Shown here: piece after piece, positions 43,075 through 51,887 of the stretch
Numbering within the stretch: position 1 is the stretch's first letter
How the letters are laid out: each line of letters begins with the position of its first letter
NCBI GenBank assembly: GCA_001874335.1
Contig: MPDE01000006.1
Location: 124,001-188,000 of the forward strand
Direction of reading: 5' to 3'
From: Bacteroidetes bacterium MedPE-SWsnd-G2
Lineage (GTDB): Bacteria; Bacteroidota; Bacteroidia; Flavobacteriales; Flavobacteriaceae
Length of the DNA stretch: 64,000 nucleotides
The notes under the pieces: model-generated
What the model was told of the DNA's origin: nothing
The model's database searches: none
What the model saw: the letters and a program-made list of their open reading frames with translations, nothing else
Translations under genes and position numbers: made by a program

Positions 43075-44115
43075 ATGAAAGAAAATATTCAAGTGTTTGA
43101 TAATGTGTTGGAACTAATAGGGAAAACACCTCTAATTAAATTAAATAAAATAGCCGCAGATTTTGACGGTGATTTCTACGCTAAGGTTGAAGCTTTTAAC
43201 CCCGGTCATTCTACAAAGGACAGGATTGCACTTTATATTATTGAAGAAGCAGAACGTCAAGGTATTTTAAAGCCCGGAAATACAATTATTGAAACGACAT
43301 CAGGTAATACTGGGTTTAGTTTGGCAATGGTAAGTATTATAAAAGGTTACGACTGTGTTTTAGCTGTTAGCTCTAAATCTTCTGCAGATAAAATAGACAT
43401 GCTAAAAACAATGGGAGCAAAGGTTTATGTTTGTCCTGCTCATGTGAGTGCAGACGACCCAAGATCTTATTATCAAGTAGCAAAGCGTTTACATGATGAA
43501 ATGGAAGGTTCGGTTTATATCAACCAATACTTTAACCAATTGAATACGGATGCTCATTATAACTCTACTGGCCCAGAAATTTGGGAACAAACAGAAGGAG
43601 AGATAACGCATTTAATAGCTTGTAGTGGAACTGGAGGGACGATCTCTGGAACTGCAAAGTATTTGAAAGAACAAAATCCAAATATTAAAGTTATTGGTGT
43701 TGATGCATTTGGATCAGTGCTTAAAAAGTATCATGAGACTAAAGAGTTTGATGAAAACGAAATTTATCCTTACCGTATTGAAGGTTTAGGTAAAAACTTG
43801 ATTCCTACAGCTACAGATTTTGATATTATTGATAAGTTTATTAAGGTTTCTGATGAAGAAAGTGCGCATACTGCCCGTGAAATAGCTAGAACAGAAGGAT
43901 TGTTTGTTGGTTATACAAGTGGAGCTGCAATGCAAGCCTTAAAACAACTTGAAGTTGAAGGAGAATTTAAGGTAGGTGATAAAGTAGTAGTCTTATTCCC
44001 TGACCATGGTTCAAGATATATGAGTAAAATTTATAGTGATAAATGGATGGAAGAGCAAGGATTTGTTGATAGCAAATCGGCTTCTAATGTTAAAACTATA
44101 GAGTTCGTAAAATAA
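43075..44115 (+). CDS. PLP-dependent cysteine synthase / cystathionine beta-synthase-like enzyme
   Basis: Fold-type II PLP enzyme, 346 aa. The PLP lysine is in [12 protein letters not shown] (most homologues have a glycine-serine-valine there). The phosphate and substrate loops are [12 protein letters not shown] and [15 protein letters not shown]. There is no C-terminal CBS domain pair. It could make cysteine or cystathionine. The next gene is an alpha-oxoamine synthase of the type that makes sulfonolipid or sphingolipid bases, so synthesis of cysteate is an attractive alternative. Its own promoter and terminator make it a separate transcription unit. Confidence 0.85.
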   Translation: MKENIQVFDNVLELIGKTPLIKLNKIAADFDGDFYAKVEAFNPGHSTKDRIALYIIEEAERQGILKPGNTIIETTSGNTGFSLAMVSIIKGYDCVLAVSSKSSADKIDMLKTMGAKVYVCPAHVSADDPRSYYQVAKRLHDEMEGSVYINQYFNQLNTDAHYNSTGPEIWEQTEGEITHLIACSGTGGTISGTAKYLKEQNPNIKVIGVDAFGSVLKKYHETKEFDENEIYPYRIEGLGKNLIPTATDFDIIDKFIKVSDEESAHTAREIARTEGLFVGYTSGAAMQALKQLEVEGEFKVGDKVVVLFPDHGSRYMSKIYSDKWMEEQGFVDSKSASNVKTIEFVK

Positions 44116-44132
44116 AGATGAAAGACATTTAT

Positions 44133-44168
44133 AAGTCCTGCTAATTCAAGAATAGCAGGACTTTTTTG
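44133..44168 (+). terminator. terminator after the cysteine-synthase-like gene
   Basis: AAGTCCTGCTA (44133-44143) pairs with TAGCAGGACTT (44153-44163), 9-base loop, followed by T's. Confidence 0.9.
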
Positions 44169-44225
44169 TTAAAAAGTATAGCGATTTAAGTGTTAAATTA
44201 ATTATGCTATCATAAGATAATTATT

Positions 44226-44233
44226 TAATTTTG
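44226..44233 (+). promoter_or_regulatory. -7 box upstream of the oxoamine synthase gene
   Basis: TAATTTTG fits TAnnTTTG, 28 bases before the ATG at 44262. Confidence 0.55.
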
Positions 44234-44261
44234 CCGCTTACAAAACTAATTTAGAGTTTTA

Positions 44262-45521
44262 ATGAAAGATTTATTTGATAAGATTTACAGAGATAAAGGG
44301 CCATTAGGAAAATGGGCATCACATGCAGAGGGATATTTTGTGTTTCCTAAAATTGAAGGTCAAATATCGAATCGAATGAAATTCCAAGGTAAAGATGTAA
44401 TTACTTGGAGTATAAATGATTATTTGGGGCTTGCAAATCACCCAGAAGTGAGAAAGACTGATGCTGAAGCTGCTGCAGCTTATGGTTCGGCTTATCCAAT
44501 GGGAGCAAGAATGATGTCTGGTCATACAGATTTGCATGAAAAATTACAAGACGAATTAGCTGAATTTGTAAATAAAGAAGCTGCTTACCTTTTAAACTTT
44601 GGATACCAAGGAATGGTTTCTACCATTGACGCCTTAGTTTCTAAAGATGATATAATTGTTTATGATGTAGATTCTCATGCGTGTATTATTGATGGAGTTC
44701 GTTTACATATGGGTAAACGATTTACTTACAAACACAATGATGTAGAGAGTTTAGAAAAGAATTTAGAGCGAGCAACCAAATTGGCAGAACAAACAGGTGG
44801 AGGGATTTTAGTGATTTCTGAAGGTGTGTTTGGAATGCGTGGTGAACAAGGACGATTAAAAGAAATTGTTGCTTTAAAGAAAAAATACAATTTCAGGTTT
44901 TTAGTTGATGATGCTCATGGTTTTGGTACCTTAGGTAAAACAGGTGCTGGAGCAGGTGAGGAGCAAGGCGTACAAGATGATATTGATGTGTACTTTGCCA
45001 CTTTTGCTAAATCTTTAGCGAGTACAGGTGCATTTATTGCTGCAGATAAAGAAATCATAGATTACTTAAAGTATAATCTTAGGTCTCAAATGTTCGCCAA
45101 ATCATTGCAAATGCAATTGGTTGTTGGTGCACGTAAACGTTTAGAAATGCTAAAAACTATGCCAGAATTTAAGGCTAAGTTATGGGAAAACACCCTAGCA
45201 CTTCAAAACGGTTTAAAGGCCAAAGGATTTAACATTGGTACAACTCAAAGTTGTGTAACACCAGTATATTTAAAAGGTAGTATTCCTGAAGCTATGGCTT
45301 TAGTGAAGGACCTGAGAGAGAACTATGGGATCTTCTGTTCAATTGTTGTTTATCCAGTAATTCCTAAAGGATTAATTTTATTGAGATTAATACCAACTGC
45401 TACACATACAATTGAAGATGTAAACGAAACTTTAGAGGCTTTCGAAGCTATTAGAAGTAGACTTGAAAACGGAACTTATAAACGTTTATCTGCTGCCGTT
45501 ATTGAGGCAATGGGTGAATAA
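44262..45521 (+). CDS. alpha-oxoamine synthase: serine palmitoyltransferase or cysteate fatty acyltransferase
   Basis: PLP enzyme of 419 aa in the alpha-oxoamine synthase family (serine palmitoyltransferase, KBL, BioF). Visible motifs are YLGLANHPEVR, GARMMSGHTDLH, DSHACIIDG and VDDAHGFGTLG. The PLP lysine lies in TFAKSLASTGAF. The N-terminal extension (FDKIYRDKGPLGKWASHAEGY) and the lack of a tdh neighbour argue against KBL. Known Bacteroidota relatives condense a fatty acyl thioester with serine (sphingolipids) or cysteate (capnine). The upstream cysteine-synthase-like gene and the downstream acyltransferase support a lipid role; the amino-acid substrate cannot be read from the sequence. 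Confidence 0.85.
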   Translation: MKDLFDKIYRDKGPLGKWASHAEGYFVFPKIEGQISNRMKFQGKDVITWSINDYLGLANHPEVRKTDAEAAAAYGSAYPMGARMMSGHTDLHEKLQDELAEFVNKEAAYLLNFGYQGMVSTIDALVSKDDIIVYDVDSHACIIDGVRLHMGKRFTYKHNDVESLEKNLERATKLAEQTGGGILVISEGVFGMRGEQGRLKEIVALKKKYNFRFLVDDAHGFGTLGKTGAGAGEEQGVQDDIDVYFATFAKSLASTGAFIAADKEIIDYLKYNLRSQMFAKSLQMQLVVGARKRLEMLKTMPEFKAKLWENTLALQNGLKAKGFNIGTTQSCVTPVYLKGSIPEAMALVKDLRENYGIFCSIVVYPVIPKGLILLRLIPTATHTIEDVNETLEAFEAIRSRLENGTYKRLSAAVIEAMGE

Positions 45522-45537
45522 GTTTTAATCTATATAT

Positions 45538-45569
45538 AAAAAAAGCCACCTAAATCAGGTGGCTTTTTT
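45538..45569 (+). terminator. bidirectional terminator after the oxoamine synthase gene
   Basis: AAAAGCCACCT (45541-45551) pairs with AGGTGGCTTTT (45557-45567), 5-base loop. It lies between two convergent genes. Confidence 0.92.
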
Positions 45570-46687
45570 TATAGGGCTTTTTTAAATGTTTTTCGTCTTA
45601 TATATACTTCTGGATTAAAATGCTTCCAGATTTGATGGATTGCAGTATTATCTTCTAACTCAGGGGTTCTAATACAGGTTTTAATGCCTTTCTCTGTAAA
45701 TACCTTGTAGTACTCATTAAAGATAACAGCTGTTACTCCCTTGTTTTGATATTCTGGTAAGATACCAATTAGGTAGAATACTACTGTTTTACTTTTTTTC
45801 TTAGCTTTTAATAATTTTAAAACACCTATCGGAAATAATTTTCCATTAGCTTTTTGCAAGGCTTTAGCAAAAGAAGGCATTACAATGGCGAATGCAATGA
45901 GTTTATCGTTCTTGTCAACAACAAATTTTATGTATTCTGGATTTATGAAACTTATAAATTTCTTTTTAAAATAAGCTTTTTGAATATCAGTAATTTGAAC
46001 AAAAGAAGACAAAGAAGCGTAAGAGTCATTAAAAAGATCAAACATCTTATCTGCATAAGGCATTACTTCTTCAGTTTTGGTGAAAGCAAGTGCTCTTAAA
46101 CCATATCGCTTTTGAACTAAAATATTGGCTTTTTCAAACATCTCCTTCTTTACGTTAGCAAAAGGAAATCTACTTTCTGAATATGATTTTTCAATTTCAA
46201 AACCAAAATTCTTGAAATGATCTGCGTAGTAAGGATGATTATACCAAGTAATCATTGTACCAATTTCATCAAAACCTTCAGTCATAACTCCAACCTTGTC
46301 CAGATTAGAAAAGCCAACTGGCCCTTCCATGTATTCTAAGTTGTGTGATTGACCAATAGATTTTACTTTTTCAAACAAAGCTGTACTTACAGATTCATCA
46401 TCAATAAAATCAAACCAACCAAACCTCATTTTCAATTGGTTTTGATTCTTTATTTCTAACCAGTTTACGATAGCTGCTACGCGACCAACAATTTTATGGT
46501 CTTTGTAGGCTAAGAAAAACTGAGCATCGGCATCATTAAAAATGGGGTTCTTTTCTTTATTAAACGTTTCTAATTCTTGTTTAATAATTGGGGGAATCCA
46601 TTGTTTTGAGTCCTTGTATAATTCAAAAGGAAATTTAACAAATGCCTTTAATTCTTTTTTAGTTTTAGCTTCTACTATTTTAATCAT
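45569..46687 (-). CDS. GNAT-like acyltransferase family protein, candidate ceramide-synthase-type N-acyltransferase
   Basis: A 372-aa cytoplasmic protein with a duplicated GNAT-like fold. It has the family start FVKFPFELYKDSKQWIPPI and the segment DADAQFFLAYKDHKIVGRVAAIVNW truncated here to its core, residues about 53-77. It also has YLIGILPEYQNKG, which looks like the acyl-CoA or acyl-carrier binding loop. Proteins of this type are often labelled N-acetyltransferase or, misleadingly, GTP cyclohydrolase. A bacterial ceramide synthase reported in Caulobacter belongs to a GNAT-like family, and adjacency to the oxoamine synthase makes N-acylation of a long-chain base plausible. It lies 10 bases after the outer-membrane protein gene. 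Confidence 0.75.
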   Translation of the reverse strand: MIKIVEAKTKKELKAFVKFPFELYKDSKQWIPPIIKQELETFNKEKNPIFNDADAQFFLAYKDHKIVGRVAAIVNWLEIKNQNQLKMRFGWFDFIDDESVSTALFEKVKSIGQSHNLEYMEGPVGFSNLDKVGVMTEGFDEIGTMITWYNHPYYADHFKNFGFEIEKSYSESRFPFANVKKEMFEKANILVQKRYGLRALAFTKTEEVMPYADKMFDLFNDSYASLSSFVQITDIQKAYFKKKFISFINPEYIKFVVDKNDKLIAFAIVMPSFAKALQKANGKLFPIGVLKLLKAKKKSKTVVFYLIGILPEYQNKGVTAVIFNEYYKVFTEKGIKTCIRTPELEDNTAIHQIWKHFNPEVYIRRKTFKKAL

Positions 46688-46697
46688 AGGGTATTAA

Positions 46698-47678
46698 TTA
46701 TAAGCCACTGTCGTCGTTGAAATCTACTTCTTTTTTCTTTTTCTTTTTGCCTCTGGCCTGACGTTCGCCTTCTTCTTTTGCAGAATTTCCGTTGTCAATT
46801 TTTTTGTCTTTGTGCATGTCAAACCTGTACGAAGCTCCAAAATTAACACTAAATACAGACGGTGTGTCTTTTGTATTAAAGGTAAGAGCTGTGTCTAATT
46901 GAAAATCTTTGCTTAAAAGATAACCAGCTCCAAATCTAAATAGGTTATCAGCGTAAAAATCACTACTAATTCCGTGTGCTTCTCCAAAAATTACAAATTT
47001 TGGATTAAATGAATGTGTAAGGGTAAGTATGTATTGAAAATCTGAATAATCAGAACCTATTCTATCTTTTATTAAATTCATTACAAATACCCATCCGCCA
47101 GCAAAATTATTCTGAGTGCTAATCATTACTTTCGGGCTAAATCCTTCTACATCTGGTGCAGTATATGGATTGTTGTCTGCATCAAAATTAGCACCTAAAT
47201 ATACTGCTACTGCTGGAATCAAGGATTTCCATTTAAATTTTCTATTTGCTTTCCAGCTATATAAATTTGGTTTGTCCTCTTCAGCATTTTTATAGGGATC
47301 ATACACCAAATATTTAGCACCAATGGTCATGTTTTTAAAATTTGCACGATCATTTTCTATAGGTATTGCCGATCTGTTATCTGTTTTAGTATCATTTTGG
47401 TAAGTACCTTCAATGTTTATTTCTAACTCTTCAAATAATAATCCATACCTGGCAGAAAAATCAATTCCGAAACCAGATACGTCATACTTTAATGGGGTGT
47501 GTTCTTCACTAATATAATAAGGGCCTAATTCAAATTGTAAAACATTAGTTCCGACAGAAAATGCACTTCGAGAAGCTCCTGGTCTGTTAGAATTTATGAC
47601 CTCGGTGTATTGGGCAAAACTATTAAAACTTAAGGTTATAAGTAATATAGTAAGTGCGTTTTTAAAGCTGTTCATCAT
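46698..47678 (-). CDS. outer-membrane beta-barrel protein (transporter-like, PF13557-type)
   Basis: About 326 aa from ATG 47678. The signal peptide (FKNALTILLITLSFNSFAQ) is followed by barrel strands with alternating aromatic residues (VLQFELGPYYISEE; GFGIDFSARYGLLF). The C-terminal 40 residues are lysine-rich and acidic, lying after the last strand. The start is moved from TTG 47696 because a TATATTTG box overlaps it. It resembles the phenol-degradation MetA-like porin family, but its cargo is unknown. It is the first gene of a two-gene unit with the GNAT-like acyltransferase. Confidence 0.8.
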   Translation of the reverse strand: MMNSFKNALTILLITLSFNSFAQYTEVINSNRPGASRSAFSVGTNVLQFELGPYYISEEHTPLKYDVSGFGIDFSARYGLLFEELEINIEGTYQNDTKTDNRSAIPIENDRANFKNMTIGAKYLVYDPYKNAEEDKPNLYSWKANRKFKWKSLIPAVAVYLGANFDADNNPYTAPDVEGFSPKVMISTQNNFAGGWVFVMNLIKDRIGSDYSDFQYILTLTHSFNPKFVIFGEAHGISSDFYADNLFRFGAGYLLSKDFQLDTALTFNTKDTPSVFSVNFGASYRFDMHKDKKIDNGNSAKEEGERQARGKKKKKKEVDFNDDSGL

Positions 47679-47693
47679 AGTTTGGTTTGAGTT

Positions 47694-47701
47694 CAAATAT
47701 A
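47694..47701 (-). promoter_or_regulatory. -7 box of the outer-membrane protein / acyltransferase operon
   Basis: The minus strand reads TATATTTG, 15 bases before the ATG at 47678. Confidence 0.55.
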
Positions 47702-47755
47702 GAGATTTTATATTTTTTTTATGTATTAATAACTGTAATTAAGGAAGTAGAATTG

Positions 47756-47763
47756 TATTTTTG
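47756..47763 (+). promoter_or_regulatory. -7 box upstream of the DUF4834 gene
   Basis: TATTTTTG fits TAnnTTTG, 16 bases before the ATG at 47780. It is divergent from the box at 47694-47701. Confidence 0.55.
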
Positions 47764-47779
47764 AAAAAAAACTAAATTA

Positions 47780-48073
47780 ATGATGCAAACCGCTTCGGCT
47801 ACTGGATTAGTAAAGATTATTTTAATCATATTATTGGTGTATTATGGTGTGAAAATTTTATCAAGAATTTTTGCTCCTATTTTAGTACGTTATTTAGCAA
47901 ATAAAGCGCAGCAAAAGTTTGGATCCCAATTTGGGGGCCAAAACCCATTTCAGGGACAGGCTCAATCAAAGCCTAAACAAAAATCTGGTGAAGTTACTAT
48001 TGATAAGGTGCCACCGAGAGAATCTTCAAATAAAAATGTTGGGGAATACATAGATTACGAAGAAATTGATTAA
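47780..48073 (+). CDS. DUF4834-type small membrane protein
   Basis: A 97-aa protein with one N-terminal membrane helix (VKIILIILLVYYGVKILSRIFA). A basic amphipathic part follows (VRYLANKAQQKFGSQFG) and then a hydrophilic tail ending ESSNKNVGEYIDYEEID. The conserved GEYIDYEEID tail is typical of this flavobacterial family (DUF4834). The function is unknown. It precedes the yfhO-glycosyltransferase-flippase genes by 116 bases and may be co-transcribed with them. Confidence 0.85.
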   Translation: MMQTASATGLVKIILIILLVYYGVKILSRIFAPILVRYLANKAQQKFGSQFGGQNPFQGQAQSKPKQKSGEVTIDKVPPRESSNKNVGEYIDYEEID

Positions 48074-48189
48074 TTTTCGTCGGTAATTTCATTACACATT
48101 TTTAAACACATTAAAGTTTTACTTTAATAATGTTTTTATTTGATTTGGACAGTGATTCAAATCCGTAAAAATAACACATCCAACTTTCT

Positions 48190-50613
48190 ATGAACTTTTC
48201 AATAAAAAGAATTGCACCACACCTAGTTGTTTTATTGGGCTTCGTGGTTTTGGCATTGGCCTATTTTTATCCTGTTTTACAAGGCAAGCAAATTTATCAA
48301 AGTGATATTGCTCAGTACATTGGAATGGCTAAGCAACAAAATGATTTTAGAAAAGAAAATCATGAAGAAACGTACTGGACTAACAGTGCGTTTGGAGGGA
48401 TGCCAACCTACCAATTGGGAGCAAAGTACCCTCATAATTATATTAAAAAGTTAGACCTTACCTTAAGATTTTTACCAAGACCAGCAGATTATTTGATGTT
48501 ATACCTTGCCGGATTTTATGTTTTAATGTTGGTGTTAAAGGTGGATTATAGATTAGCAGCATTAGGAGCAATTGGGTTTGGTTTTAGTACATATTTAATT
48601 ATTATTCTTGGTGTTGGTCATAATAGTAAGGCACATGCTATTGCCTATATGCCTCTTGTTCTTAGCGGAATTTTATTAACATTTCAAAAAAAATATATTG
48701 CAGGGTTTTTACTGGCAACTGTGGCCTTAGCATTAGAAATTTGTGCCAATCACTTTCAAATGACCTATTACTTGTTGTTGCTTGTTTTAGTTTTAGGTGT
48801 TTCTTTTTTAATTGATGCTTATAAAACAAAAACCCTACCTCACTTTTTTAAATCGGTTGGTTTGTTAACTGTTGCGGCAATTTTGGCTGTAGGTTTAAAT
48901 GCTACAAATATTATGGCTACACAAGAGTACGCCAAAGAAAGCACAAGAAGTAAAAGTGAATTAACGATTAGTCCCGATCGTAGCCCTAAACCAATGACTT
49001 CTGGTTTAGATAAAGGCTATATTACGGAGTACAGCTATGGTAAATTAGAATCCTTTAATTTATTTATACCGAGATTATTTGGAGGAGGGAGTTATGAAAA
49101 TGTAGGACCTGAATCTGCTACTTACTCTTATTTTAAAAGTTTGGGAGCAACGTCAATTCAGGCCTTAAATCAAGCTAAGAGAACGCCAACTTATTGGGGT
49201 GATCAACCAATAGTAGAAGCTCCTGCGTATATTGGAGCGGTTATGTTGTTTTTATTTGTTTTTGCCCTTTTTGTGGTTAAAGGGAAATTAAAATGGTGGT
49301 TAGTAGGAGGTAGTGTTATGTCCTTGCTTTTATCCTGGGGTAAAAACTTTGGCTTACTGACCGACTTTTTTATTGACTTCGTGCCTTTATATGACAAATT
49401 TAGAGCGGTGAGTTCAATTCAAGTTATTCTTGAATTGTGTGTTCCTATTTTAGGTGTATTAGGAATGGTGTATTTATTCAATTCTAAAAAAGAAAAGGAG
49501 CCTAAACTAAAAGCTTTAAAATATACAGCTGCGATAACGGCAGGTTTGGCTGTTGCCTTTTTACTTTTTAAATCGATGTTTGATTTCTCGGGAGTCAACG
49601 ATAGTTATTATAGACAAAACTACGGTTTACCTTTTATTGATGCAGTGCGAGAGGATAGAATATCGTTTTATTTTCAAGATACCTTTAGAACACTGATTTT
49701 AGTAAGCTTGGTTGCAGGATGTATCTACTTATATCTTACAAATAAGTTGAAGGAAAAAGTAGTAATGGTTGCAATGGGAGTATTGTTACTTTTTGATTTA
49801 GTAATGGTAGATCAGAGGTATGTTAATGCTGAAGATTTTGTTTCGGCATCAAGGGTTAATAGGCCATATGATGCTTCACCAGCAGATTTAGAAATCCTTA
49901 AAGACAAATCGCATTATAGAGTCTTTGACATTACTTCAGGAGGTGCAAGAGCATCGTATTTTCATAATTCGTTATCAGGATATCATGCAGCAAAAATGAA
50001 ACGTTATAATGATGTTTTCGATTTTCATATTTCCAAAAATAATCTGAGTGTATTAAATATGTTGAATACTAAATATATTATAGCTCAGGATGAAGAAAAC
50101 GGAATATTCCCTTATACCAATGAGGAAGCTAACGGAAATGCGTGGTTTGTTGCAAAATTAAATGCGGTAAATTCTCCAGACGAAGAAATTGTAGCCTTAG
50201 ATAGTTTAAATACTAAATCAACTGCTTTAGTAGATGTGAGTAGAATGACGTTGCCAAATGCAACAACTTTTAGCGTAGATGAAAACTCTAACCTAAGTTT
50301 AGTAGCTTACAAACCCAATTACTTGAAATACGAATCTATTAATTCTCAATCAGGATTTGCAGTGTTTTCAGAAGTCTATTATAAAGATGGTTGGCAAGCT
50401 TATATTGATGGCAATAAGGTAGATCACTTAAGAGTAAACTACATTTTAAGAGGGTTAGAAGTACCTGAAGGAACTCATGATATAGAATTTAAATTTGAGC
50501 CAGCAGTGATTTCTACAGGGAGTTCAATTGCTTTGGCAAGTAGTCTTAGTTTCGGACTATTAATTTTGTTAGCTTTAGGTTATCAATTCAAGCAACAAAG
50601 ACGTAAATCTTGA
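48190..50613 (+). CDS. YfhO-family membrane protein
   Basis: An 807-aa polytopic membrane protein with about a dozen hydrophobic helices in the first 550 residues and a large hydrophilic C-terminal domain before a last helix. It matches the YfhO family, which in Gram-positives is linked to lipoteichoic acid glycosylation. In Bacteroidota it is treated as a GT-C-fold glycosyltransferase-like protein. Near the N-terminus SDIAQYIGMAKQQNDFRKE lies in the first loop. It overlaps the glycosyltransferase gene by 4 bases, indicating coupled translation and a shared role in surface glycan assembly. Confidence 0.88.
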   Translation: MNFSIKRIAPHLVVLLGFVVLALAYFYPVLQGKQIYQSDIAQYIGMAKQQNDFRKENHEETYWTNSAFGGMPTYQLGAKYPHNYIKKLDLTLRFLPRPADYLMLYLAGFYVLMLVLKVDYRLAALGAIGFGFSTYLIIILGVGHNSKAHAIAYMPLVLSGILLTFQKKYIAGFLLATVALALEICANHFQMTYYLLLLVLVLGVSFLIDAYKTKTLPHFFKSVGLLTVAAILAVGLNATNIMATQEYAKESTRSKSELTISPDRSPKPMTSGLDKGYITEYSYGKLESFNLFIPRLFGGGSYENVGPESATYSYFKSLGATSIQALNQAKRTPTYWGDQPIVEAPAYIGAVMLFLFVFALFVVKGKLKWWLVGGSVMSLLLSWGKNFGLLTDFFIDFVPLYDKFRAVSSIQVILELCVPILGVLGMVYLFNSKKEKEPKLKALKYTAAITAGLAVAFLLFKSMFDFSGVNDSYYRQNYGLPFIDAVREDRISFYFQDTFRTLILVSLVAGCIYLYLTNKLKEKVVMVAMGVLLLFDLVMVDQRYVNAEDFVSASRVNRPYDASPADLEILKDKSHYRVFDITSGGARASYFHNSLSGYHAAKMKRYNDVFDFHISKNNLSVLNMLNTKYIIAQDEENGIFPYTNEEANGNAWFVAKLNAVNSPDEEIVALDSLNTKSTALVDVSRMTLPNATTFSVDENSNLSLVAYKPNYLKYESINSQSGFAVFSEVYYKDGWQAYIDGNKVDHLRVNYILRGLEVPEGTHDIEFKFEPAVISTGSSIALASSLSFGLLILLALGYQFKQQRRKS

Positions 50614-51887
50614 GTAAAAAAGTACTCATAATAACATATTATTGGCCACCAGCAGGTGGTCCCGGTGTTCAGCGTTGGTTGAAATTTGTAAAATATTTAC
50701 CTGAAAATGGTTTTGCTCCGGTGGTTTATTGTCCTGAGAATCCAAACTATCCTATAATAGATAGTAATATAACAGAGCCCCTTCATGAAAATGTTACAGT
50801 TTTAAAACGGCCTATTTTAGAGCCTTATAAACTCGCTGGTATTTTTTCAAAAAAAGGAACAAACCGTATTAGTTCGGGGATAATTACTGATAGTAAAAAG
50901 CAGTCTATAATAGAACGATTATTGCTGTATGTAAGAGGTAATTTTTTTATACCTGATGCGAGAAAATATTGGGTTAAACCTTCTGTGAAATTTTTAGAAT
51001 CTTACATAAAAGACCATAAAATAGAGACAGTTGTGACTACAGGGCCGCCTCACAGTATGCATCTTATAGGTCTTGAATTAAAAAAACGTTGTGATATAAA
51101 ATGGTTAACAGATTTTAGAGATCCTTGGACTACAATTGGATATCATTCAAAATTAAAATTAACAAAACAATCTATTCAAAAGCATAAAGCCTTAGAGCAA
51201 GATGTTTTAAGATCTACAGACCAAGTTATTGTTACGAGCCAAAACACCAAAAAGGCCTTTCAACAATTAACTTCAAAGCCTATTGCTGTTATTACTAATG
51301 GCTATGATACTCAAACAGTAAGTAACTCAAAAAGAAAATCAAATTATACCATTGCCCACATTGGATCATTATTATCTGGTAGAAACCCTGAAAATTTATG
51401 GAAGGCAATTATGTGGTTGTTAGATGAAAATCCCGAATTAAAATCTAATTTTAATTTGGATTTTTACGGTGTTGTAAGTGACAGTGTTTTAGAATCTATT
51501 TATGCTTCAGGCTTAGAGCCGTATGTTTGTTTAAAGGGATATGTAGATCACGATAAAGCCGTATTAGCTCAAAAAGAATCTCACTTATTGTTATTAATTG
51601 AAATTGATTCAGAAGAAACAAAGGTTATAATTCCGGGTAAATTATTTGAGTATATGATTTCTAATACTCCAATTTTGGCTGTTGGGCCTCAAGACTCAGA
51701 TGTTGAAAACATTGTTATAAGCACAAATACTGGTAGGTATTGTGATTATGAAGCCCTCGAAGCCATGAAATTGACTTTGGAATACAATTATCAGCAATAC
51801 AAGTTAGGTGTGATTAAAACAGCTCCGATAGGTTTAAATAAATTCAGTAGATCTGCGTTAACAAAAGAATTAACCAAATATTTGTAA
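50610..51887 (+). CDS. glycosyltransferase family 4 protein
   Basis: GT-B-fold glycosyltransferase of 425 aa. The N-terminus VLIITYYWPPAGGPGVQRWLKF is typical of this subgroup. A VVTTGPPHSMHLIGLELKKR segment and the C-terminal donor-binding region PGKLFEYMISNTPILAVGP follow. The start is TTG at 50610, overlapping the yfhO stop as TTGA; an ATG start would remove the conserved N-terminus. The flippase gene begins on the base after its stop. Donor and acceptor sugars are unknown. Confidence 0.9.
   Translation: MSKKVLIITYYWPPAGGPGVQRWLKFVKYLPENGFAPVVYCPENPNYPIIDSNITEPLHENVTVLKRPILEPYKLAGIFSKKGTNRISSGIITDSKKQSIIERLLLYVRGNFFIPDARKYWVKPSVKFLESYIKDHKIETVVTTGPPHSMHLIGLELKKRCDIKWLTDFRDPWTTIGYHSKLKLTKQSIQKHKALEQDVLRSTDQVIVTSQNTKKAFQQLTSKPIAVITNGYDTQTVSNSKRKSNYTIAHIGSLLSGRNPENLWKAIMWLLDENPELKSNFNLDFYGVVSDSVLESIYASGLEPYVCLKGYVDHDKAVLAQKESHLLLLIEIDSEETKVIIPGKLFEYMISNTPILAVGPQDSDVENIVISTNTGRYCDYEALEAMKLTLEYNYQQYKLGVIKTAPIGLNKFSRSALTKELTKYL

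Noticed and set aside
44262-45521. Glycine C-acetyltransferase (KBL) as the identity of the oxoamine synthase
   Set aside because: No threonine dehydrogenase neighbour and an N-terminal extension unlike KBL; lipid-base synthesis fits the context better. Not fully excluded.
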